A stretch of DNA of 8,225 nucleotides from an uncultured Coriobacteriaceae bacterium (lineage in GTDB: Bacteria; Actinomycetota; Coriobacteriia; Coriobacteriales; Eggerthellaceae). Of this stretch, positions 1 through 5,315 are shown piece after piece (position 1 is the first letter of the stretch; each line of letters opens with the position of its first letter). The translations under genes were made by a program, and so were the position numbers. The notes under the pieces were generated by a model. It made no database searches. It saw only the letters and a program-made list of their open reading frames with translations, and had not been told where the DNA came from. The stretch covers positions 1-8,225 of the forward strand of contig USJN01000058.1 in assembly GCA_900554945.1 (NCBI GenBank), in the 5' to 3' direction.

Positions 1-90
1 AGCCCAGTGGGCTGTTTGCGCGAGCAGGACTGTTTGAGCACGGAATGCGCCCCGCGTCCATCCTTGGGATTGGGATTTCCCGTCTCTAGC

Positions 91-123
91 AAACAAAAAG
101 GGCGACCCTTGCGAGTCGCCCTT
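91..123 (-). terminator. Rho-independent terminator after oppF
   Basis: Read on the minus strand, a perfect 7-bp GC-rich stem (GGGCGAC / GTCGCCC, plus-strand arms 100-106 and 115-121, 8-nt loop) is extended by two A-T pairs and followed at once by a T-run, TTTTTGTTT. It begins about 18 bases after the oppF stop codon, so it is well placed to end the oppB-oppCD-oppF transcript. The T-run lies only on the minus side, so it should act in that direction. Confidence 0.9.
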
Positions 124-140
124 CGTTGACTGGTCGGTGC

Positions 141-1127
141 TTACTCTTTCCCGAGGTTGGGGTGGAGAAGCGAGGGAGCCGCGCCCAGAAGCAAGCGCGT
201 GTAGTCGTCCTTGGGGTGGTTGAACACCTCTTCGGCGGATCCCCGCTCGACTGCCTGACCGTGGTTCATGACGATGATGCGGTCGGAGATATAGCGCACT
301 GTCTGAATGTCGTGGCTGATGAAGACCATGGCAAGGCCGAGCTGCTTCTTCAGGTCCATGAGCAAGTTCAGAATCTGCGCGCGAACCGAAACATCGAGTG
401 CGGACGTCGGCTCATCGGCGATGATGGCGTCAGGATTGAGCGACAGTGCACGAGCGATGGCCACGCGCTGGCGCTGGCCGCCGGACATTTGGCCGGGCAG
501 CGCATCGAGAACGGACTCTGGCAGGCCCACCATCTCGATGAGCTCATGCACGCGGGCCTCGCGAGATTTCGCATCGCCCACGTTGTGCACGATCATCGGG
601 TCGGTCAGCTGGTCGCGCACGCTCATGCGAGCGTTCAGCGCGGTCGCCGGGTCCTGGAACACGACCGAGATCACGCGGCCGATGATGCGACGCTGCGCAG
701 CGGTGCGCTTCGTGACGTCGGTTCCCTTGAAATAAACGTGCCCCGACGTAGGCGTCTGCAGGCCGCACATGACGTTTGCCGTGGTCGATTTGCCGCAACC
801 CGACTCGCCGACAATGCCAATCGTCTCGCCCGGCATGAGCTTCAGAGTGAGACCGTTCACCGCGTGCACCTTGTTCGGGTGCAGGATCGAGCCCGTGCGC
901 GTCTTGAAGACCACATGCACGTCGTCGAGGAAGATGATGGGGGTTTCCCCGTCCTCATCGGAAGCGACAGTGCTCGCAGGCGCATTTGCGTCCTTCGCGT
1001 CTTTCTGTTCGGTGATAAGCTCGCGGCCCTCCGCAGTCTCAATATCGTTCACAGACTCCGTGTCGCTCGCGGCGGCAACAAGGTCCTTTTCGGCGATTTC
1101 CGCCGCTTGATTGTTCTTCTCGGTCAT
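141..1127 (-). CDS. oppF: Oligopeptide ABC transporter ATP-binding protein (OppF/DppF type)
   Basis: A 328-residue cytoplasmic ATPase, one of two nucleotide-binding domains that power a peptide-type importer. Visible motifs in order: Walker A GESGCGKST (107-115), Q-loop glutamine in VFQDP (158), ABC signature MSGGQRQR (214-221), Walker B AIIADEP (234-240) and the H-loop histidine in ISHD (272). All catalytic residues are present, so it should be active. The ATG lies directly after the TAA of oppCD with no spacer, and a GGGAGGT ribosome site sits nine bases upstream inside the end of oppCD, so translation is probably coupled. Two oddities: the first ~62 residues are a low-complexity acidic extension (17 Asp/Glu against 5 Lys/Arg), and the protein ends soon after the HPKDDYTRLLLGAAPS stretch, lacking most of the C-terminal oligopeptide-transporter domain usual in OppF. 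The family is certain; the substrate (oligopeptide, dipeptide or other) cannot be told from sequence. Confidence 0.96.
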   Translation of the reverse strand: MTEKNNQAAEIAEKDLVAAASDTESVNDIETAEGRELITEQKDAKDANAPASTVASDEDGETPIIFLDDVHVVFKTRTGSILHPNKVHAVNGLTLKLMPGETIGIVGESGCGKSTTANVMCGLQTPTSGHVYFKGTDVTKRTAAQRRIIGRVISVVFQDPATALNARMSVRDQLTDPMIVHNVGDAKSREARVHELIEMVGLPESVLDALPGQMSGGQRQRVAIARALSLNPDAIIADEPTSALDVSVRAQILNLLMDLKKQLGLAMVFISHDIQTVRYISDRIIVMNHGQAVERGSAEEVFNHPKDDYTRLLLGAAPSLLHPNLGKE

Positions 1128-3149
1128 TTACTCTGCACCTCCCGTAAGGTAGGGCTCGATTCCCACGCGCTTCAGCTCGCTGTCGGGAAGCTCGGCGTAG
1201 TAGTGGTCGGTGCCCTTGACGCGCTTGAGCATCGGGCGGACGTTCGAAATCTTGTCCGGGTGGCTCGAACGCGGGCGGAAGCGGTCGCCCTCGGGGAAGT
1301 CCTTCGGGGACGGAACGCTGCCAGGCACCTGGTGCAGGCGGTCGCCGCCAGCTTCGATGGAGAGCACCGAGCCGAGAAGGCCGCGCGTGTACTCGTGAAC
1401 GGGGCTGGTGAGGATGTCCTTCACGGGGCCCTGCTCCACAACCTGGCCTGCGTACATGACGGTGATCGAGTTTGCGACCTCGGCGACGAGCGCGAGGTCG
1501 TGGCTCACGAACACCATCGCGAAGCCGAGCTCGTGCTGGAGCTTGTTCAGAAGGTCGATAACCTGCTTCTGCACGGTGACGTCGAGGGCGGTCGTCGGCT
1601 CGTCGGCGATGACGAGCTTCGGGTCGCGCGTGAGCGCCATGGCAATGAGCACACGCTGGCGCTGGCCGCCGGAGAGCTCATGCGGGTAGGAGTCGAGCGT
1701 GCGCTTGGGGTCGAGGCCCACAAGTTCCAGCAGTTCCTCGGCGCTGCGGGTGCCGCCGCGCTTGGTGAGCTGCTTCATCTGCGCCTTGATCAGCATCGAC
1801 GGGTTCAAGCTCGAAAGCGCGTCCTGGTAAATCATCGCGATCTCGCGGCCGCGCAGCTCGTTCATCTCCTTGTCAGAGAGGGTGAGCAGGTTCTTGCCAT
1901 CGTAGAGAATCTCGCCGGAAATCTGCGCCTTCTTGTCGAGCAGGCCCATGATGGTGAGGCTTGTGATGGACTTGCCGCAGCCGGATTCGCCCACAAGGCC
2001 CATGGTTTGGCGCGGGCGGACGACGAAGCTCACGTGGTCGACGACGTTCACGTCGCCATGACGCGGGAACTTGATGCAGAGGTCCTTCACTTCGAGGATC
2101 GGCGGCACGTCGGTGCGGGCTTCGAAGCGGTCGGTGCGCACAAGCTCGACCTCGCGCAGCGCGTCGAGGCGCTTGGTGAGCATCTCGGCCTGGGCGGCGT
2201 AGGCGAGCGTCGGGTCGGCGACCATGCGGTCAGCCTCGCGGTTGCCCTTAAGATCGTTCTCGTCGACCTTGACGGCGGCCTTCGGTGCTGCGATAGCGTC
2301 GGTGATGCCTTCGGAGACGATATTCAGGCAGAGCACCGTGATCATGATCATGAGGCCCGGGAACAGCGCCTGCCACCAGCGGCCGGCGAGCACGCCGTTG
2401 CGCGCGTCGGCGAGGATATTGCCCCACGTCGGCGTCGGCTCGGGGATGCCGGCGGAGATGAAGGAGAGCGACGCCTCGAACACGATGGCGTCAGCGACGA
2501 GCACGATGGTGAACACGAGCACCGGGGCGATGCAGTTGCGCACGACGTGCTTCCAGAGAATCCAGGGGGCGCGGGCGCCGGAGACGACGACGGCGCGCAC
2601 GTAATCCTGGTTGTATTCACTCATCACGTTCGCGCGCACGATGCGGGCGATCTGCGGGATGTAGAGAAAGCCGATGGCGAAGATGAGCGAGGGCACGCTG
2701 TTGCCGAACACGACGATGAAGGTCGCAGCGAGAGCGATGCCGGGGAAGGACATGATGATGTCCAAGATGCGCATGATGATATTGGAGATGCGCTGGCGCA
2801 CAACGGCGGCGATGGCGCCGATGATGGAGCCGACCACGAGCGCGAACGCCGTGGCGCCCAGGCCGATGGTGAGCGAGTACTTGGCGCCACACATCAGGCG
2901 GGACAAAACGTCGCGCCCCTTGTCGTCGGTGCCAAAGAGGTGTTCGCCGTTAGGCGCGGTGAACGAGGTGTAGATCGCATAGGGATCATAGGGGGCGATG
3001 AAGTCGGCGAGGATGGCGATGGCGATGATCGCGATGAGCACGACAAGCGAGATGCGCGCGCCAATCGTCATGTTCTTCCAACGGCGGAAGCGCACTTTGC
3101 CGGCGCCGGCCTCCATCTTCTTAGTGAGGTTGCCACGAAGTTGAGCCAT
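1128..3149 (-). CDS. oppCD: Fused peptide ABC transporter permease and ATPase (OppC-OppD)
   Basis: A 673-residue protein joining two subunits that are normally separate. Residues ~1-290 are an OppC/DppC-type permease: first membrane helix ~33-53, the family motif LFGTDDKGRDVLSR (71-84), further hydrophobic segments near 93-117, 130-170, 208-235 and 262-285, and the EAA-type coupling loop (~178-206, with DYVRAVVVSGA). A charged linker (~290-348) leads to an OppD-type ATPase from ~351: Walker A GESGCGKS (387-394), Q-loop Q442, signature LSGGQRQR (492-499), Walker B LVIADEP (512-518), H-loop H550. No stop or frame change interrupts the join, so this is a true fusion, not an assembly break. The C-terminal OppD region keeps its layout (PGSVPSP, FRPR), but the four cysteines usual there are D622, S628, S636 and A652. 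The start is four bases after the oppB stop with only a weak ribosome site, which suggests coupled translation. Fusions of this type are known in actinobacterial transporters. Confidence 0.95.
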   Translation of the reverse strand: MAQLRGNLTKKMEAGAGKVRFRRWKNMTIGARISLVVLIAIIAIAILADFIAPYDPYAIYTSFTAPNGEHLFGTDDKGRDVLSRLMCGAKYSLTIGLGATAFALVVGSIIGAIAAVVRQRISNIIMRILDIIMSFPGIALAATFIVVFGNSVPSLIFAIGFLYIPQIARIVRANVMSEYNQDYVRAVVVSGARAPWILWKHVVRNCIAPVLVFTIVLVADAIVFEASLSFISAGIPEPTPTWGNILADARNGVLAGRWWQALFPGLMIMITVLCLNIVSEGITDAIAAPKAAVKVDENDLKGNREADRMVADPTLAYAAQAEMLTKRLDALREVELVRTDRFEARTDVPPILEVKDLCIKFPRHGDVNVVDHVSFVVRPRQTMGLVGESGCGKSITSLTIMGLLDKKAQISGEILYDGKNLLTLSDKEMNELRGREIAMIYQDALSSLNPSMLIKAQMKQLTKRGGTRSAEELLELVGLDPKRTLDSYPHELSGGQRQRVLIAMALTRDPKLVIADEPTTALDVTVQKQVIDLLNKLQHELGFAMVFVSHDLALVAEVANSITVMYAGQVVEQGPVKDILTSPVHEYTRGLLGSVLSIEAGGDRLHQVPGSVPSPKDFPEGDRFRPRSSHPDKISNVRPMLKRVKGTDHYYAELPDSELKRVGIEPYLTGGAE

Positions 3150-3153
3150 GGTG

Positions 3154-4110
3154 CTACACCGTCCTGATTCGCGGATCGATAAGGATATAGAGCATGTCGA
3201 CGATCACGTTGACGATGATGAAGGTGATGGCAACGACGAGGACGACACCCTGGACGAGCATAACGTAGTTCGACGTGACGCCCGAAAGGATGGCCATGCC
3301 CATGCCGGGAAGCGAGAAAATGACCTCCAAGACCACAGCGCCGCCGATCATGTAACCGAACTTCAGGCCGAGCACGGTGACCGGCGTGATGAGCGCGTTG
3401 CGAAGCACGTTGCGCGCGACGACGGTGCCGTAGGGGATGCCGAAGCCGCGGGCAGTGCGCACGTAGTCCTTGTCGAGCTCCTCGACCATCGACGTGCGGA
3501 TGATGCGCGTCATCTGGCCGGTCAAGGGAACGGCAAGCGCGATGCCGGGCATCGCCATGCGGGCAAGCCAGCCGCCCGGGTTCTCTGTGAACGCAGGGAG
3601 CGCACCGGATGCAGGGAGCACGTGCAGCATTGAGGAGAACAGAAGGATGAACAGCACGGCGAGCCAGAACGACGGGGTGGCGATGCAGGCGATCGAGAAG
3701 ATGCGGATGACCTGGTCAGGCCAGCGATCGCGATAGAGCGCCGAGATGACGCCCAAAATCGTGCTCGCGATGATCGCGATGATGAAGCCGAAGAAGCCCA
3801 GCTGCAGCGTGATGGGCAGCGCCGTCGCGATGCGGCCTGCGACGGATTGGTTCGCGGGGCCGAAGGTTCCCAGGTCGCCATGGAAGAAGCCCACCATGTA
3901 GTTGCAGTACTGCACGACGACGGGGTCGTCGAGGCCGTGTTGCTCGCGGTAAAGTGCGAGTTGTTCCGCTGACGCGTTTTCGCCCAGGGCTGAGTACGCC
4001 TGATCGATGGGTGATAACGACATCAGGAAGAAGACGAGAACGGTGACACCGAAGATCATGATGGGCAGCCAAATCAGGCGGTTGCCCATCAATCGCAACA
4101 GGTTATTCAC
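3154..4110 (-). CDS. oppB: Peptide ABC transporter permease (OppB/DppB type)
   Basis: A 318-residue membrane protein forming half of the import pore with the OppC part of the next gene. The N-terminal helix (~11-33) is followed by the extracytoplasmic segment typical of OppB/DppB (REQHGLDDPVVVQY, then GDLG near 78-81). Five more hydrophobic segments lie near 100-125, 138-162, 185-205, 240-265 and 285-312. The EAA coupling loop is near 210-238 (EELDKDYVRTARGFG), and the C-terminus DPRIR is a family hallmark. The start chosen is a GTG at 4108-4110, because a near-perfect ribosome site (AAAGGAGGGG) lies four bases upstream. An upstream in-frame ATG at 4146 would place that site inside the gene and add 12 residues unlike the family. 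It is the first gene of a three-gene run with oppCD and oppF. Family assignment is secure; the transported ligand is unknown. Confidence 0.95.
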   Translation of the reverse strand: MNNLLRLMGNRLIWLPIMIFGVTVLVFFLMSLSPIDQAYSALGENASAEQLALYREQHGLDDPVVVQYCNYMVGFFHGDLGTFGPANQSVAGRIATALPITLQLGFFGFIIAIIASTILGVISALYRDRWPDQVIRIFSIACIATPSFWLAVLFILLFSSMLHVLPASGALPAFTENPGGWLARMAMPGIALAVPLTGQMTRIIRTSMVEELDKDYVRTARGFGIPYGTVVARNVLRNALITPVTVLGLKFGYMIGGAVVLEVIFSLPGMGMAILSGVTSNYVMLVQGVVLVVAITFIIVNVIVDMLYILIDPRIRTV

Positions 4111-4114
4111 TTGT

Positions 4115-4124
4115 CCCCTCCTTT
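4115..4124 (-). promoter_or_regulatory. Strong ribosome binding site deciding the GTG start of oppB
   Basis: On the minus strand AAAGGAGGGG is followed by ACAA and then GTG AAT AAC. It closely matches the anti-Shine-Dalgarno consensus. It favours the GTG start at 4110 over the ATG at 4146, although the four-base spacing is slightly short. Confidence 0.8.
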
Positions 4125-4150
4125 CGATTTCTGCTCGTGAGAGCACCCTT

Positions 4151-4182
4151 AAAAATGTTCGGCACCTCTCCGAGCGGTGCCG
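4151..4182 (-). terminator. Terminator-like hairpin in the oppB leader (possible attenuator)
   Basis: On the minus strand CGGCACC (4182-4176) pairs perfectly with GGTGCCG (4166-4160) around a 9-nt loop. AACA and then TTTTT (4155-4151) follow. The U-run begins four bases after the stem, so it may be a weak terminator rather than a strong one. It lies between a TATAAT box (4206-4211) and oppB, so it would be inside the oppB leader. It could end read-through from the hydrolase gene or act as an attenuator. A second small stem, TGCTC/GAGCA at 4132-4145, lies just upstream of the ribosome site. I see no known riboswitch or leader peptide. Confidence 0.5.
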
Positions 4183-4205
4183 CGCCCAAGAATTGCCAAC
4201 CTAGC

Positions 4206-4211
4206 ATTATA
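4206..4211 (-). promoter_or_regulatory. Candidate -10 box (TATAAT) for the oppB-oppCD-oppF unit
   Basis: A perfect TATAAT on the minus strand (CCGTTATAATGCTAGG) in an AT-richer patch between the hydrolase stop and oppB. Transcription would start near 4199, giving a leader of about 90 nt. The -35 region is poor: TTGATA is present but only 13 bases away, and the hexamer at 17 bases (GTCTTT) does not match. It is a plausible promoter, not a proven one. Confidence 0.5.
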
Positions 4212-4268
4212 ACGGTCGGCTTCCTATCAAAGACTGTTTTTTATTGCAAGCGCATAAAACTGATAGCG

Positions 4269-5168
4269 TTACTGCAGCTGTTTTTCGCAAACGTGCCACC
4301 AGTTGTTGCCCGTGCCCTTCGCGAATTCGCATCCGACGCAGGGCTTCGTGCAGAACTCGACGGTCCTCATGTCGTCGGTGAGAAGCTCGCTTCCTTCGTA
4401 GGGGGTGTGGGGAAGGGCCTCGTCTGCGGCTTCCATTCCCTTTATGTACATCGCCGCAAGTTGCTTCATGCCGCGCTTCGTGGGATGCGTACCATCGATT
4501 GCCTCGTAGTCGAAGCCGAGGGCAGCTGCGTCGACGGGCGTGCAGTTGGGCTCGTCAGCTGCGGCGTCGAGGATGGCCTTGCTGTACTCGTCGACGCAGA
4601 TGCCGCGAAACCATCGAGGTGAGGTCGACTTCTCCGCTCCCTTCACGCGTCCAGGGAGAAGCGTTGCTGCCCAGATGTGGGCTTCCGGCCACTTCTCGTG
4701 TATGGTGCGAAGCATGCTGCGATACGACGTCGCGAACTTCTCGACTGCATCGTCGGGCGCGAGTCCCGCGGCCTTCCCCTTGTCGGGGCAGCTCGCCACA
4801 AGCTCGGCCGGCGCGTTCGGCGACCCGCCGCAGATCTGCGCGTAGGCAGACCCCCATCCGTAGTCGTTGATGCCGATGTAGACGAGGATATCGTCAGGCG
4901 TTTTCCCGTCCCGCTCGAGCGCAGCGATACGGCGCTCGCTCGCGCCTTGGGGAAACACGTTGCCCTCGCACACGCAGCCCGACCAGGCGGCATTCGCGAG
5001 AAGCTCGCCGCCGAAATGGTTGATGACCTGCATCCACCAAGTGTCGGCAGGCGTTTGTACTCCCGTCGCCTCACGCTGATCGCCCGTATAGAAAATGCTC
5101 CAGCCATCGGGGGTTACCCCTTCGAAGGTGCTGATGGAGTCCCCGTACACTGAAAAAAGTCGCTTCAT
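4269..5168 (-). CDS. SGNH/GDSL-family hydrolase (esterase or acylhydrolase), substrate unknown
   Basis: A 299-residue hydrolase with the SGNH catalytic blocks in order: GDSIST near the N-terminus (nucleophile S11), WSG (G64), GIND (N101), and DGTHP with the D225/H228 pair. These families remove acyl or acetyl groups from lipids, sugars or other small esters; the exact substrate cannot be read from the sequence. There is no signal peptide or membrane segment, so it is probably cytoplasmic. The start chosen is the ATG at 5166-5168, where GGGAGGGAAGG lies just upstream and MKRLFSVYGDS begins the fold at once; the ATG 12 codons earlier would put that ribosome site inside the gene. The C-terminal tail holds four cysteines (C273, C277, C280, C294; spacing C-x3-C-x2-C-x13-C), which may bind a metal. 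It lies between the receptor gene oppA and the pore gene oppB, same strand, with a terminator on the oppA side. A role linked to the imported ligand is inference. Confidence 0.88.
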   Translation of the reverse strand: MKRLFSVYGDSISTFEGVTPDGWSIFYTGDQREATGVQTPADTWWMQVINHFGGELLANAAWSGCVCEGNVFPQGASERRIAALERDGKTPDDILVYIGINDYGWGSAYAQICGGSPNAPAELVASCPDKGKAAGLAPDDAVEKFATSYRSMLRTIHEKWPEAHIWAATLLPGRVKGAEKSTSPRWFRGICVDEYSKAILDAAADEPNCTPVDAAALGFDYEAIDGTHPTKRGMKQLAAMYIKGMEAADEALPHTPYEGSELLTDDMRTVEFCTKPCVGCEFAKGTGNNWWHVCEKQLQ

Positions 5169-5200
5169 GCGAAACCTTCCCTCCCTCTTTCGACTGCAAT

Positions 5201-5217
5201 GCAACCAGTATAGTTGC
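5201..5217 (-). promoter_or_regulatory. Candidate -10 box of the hydrolase gene inside a small inverted repeat
   Basis: On the minus strand GCAAC-TATACTG-GTTGC contains TATACT (plus 5207-5212), one mismatch from TATAAT, flanked by perfect 5-bp inverted arms (5201-5205 and 5213-5217). It lies between the oppA terminator and the hydrolase ribosome site, where a new promoter is expected. No good -35 is seen at 17 bases. The arms could be an operator, but short arms can arise by chance. Confidence 0.4.
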
Positions 5218-5253
5218 GCTTGCCCGCTTTCCGCGTTTCGCGGTTGTTTCGCA

Positions 5254-5283
5254 ACAAAAAGCCCGCCTCGGGAGGCGGGCTTT
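5254..5283 (-). terminator. Strong rho-independent terminator after oppA
   Basis: A GC-rich perfect hairpin, GCCCGCCTC / GAGGCGGGC (5261-5269 and 5272-5280), is extended by three A-T pairs and followed on the minus strand by TTTTTGTTG. In practice the loop is about four bases. It lies about 33 bases after the oppA stop and ends the oppA transcript before the hydrolase gene. The plus-strand side has only three T residues, so it mainly serves the minus strand. Confidence 0.92.
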
Positions 5284-5315
5284 CGTGCAGGATGAAGCAG
5301 GCTTTTTAGGCGAGC

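Noticed and set aside
1..17. Small stem AGCCC-AGT-GGGCT followed by GTTTG at the left edge
   Set aside because: The stem is only five base pairs, the T-run is weak and the upstream context is cut off, so I cannot say whether it ends a neighbouring gene.
126..3167. A 1,013-codon open frame on the plus strand opposite oppF and oppCD
   Set aside because: It is a mirror frame of two clear ATPase/permease genes in high-GC DNA. Its product is rich in His, Arg, Asp and Val with no domain, and it has no good ribosome site.
4111..4146. Upstream ATG start for oppB adding 12 residues
   Set aside because: The strong ribosome site at 4115-4124 would then lie inside the gene, and the extra residues (MLSRAEIERRGQ) are simply the translated ribosome-site region.
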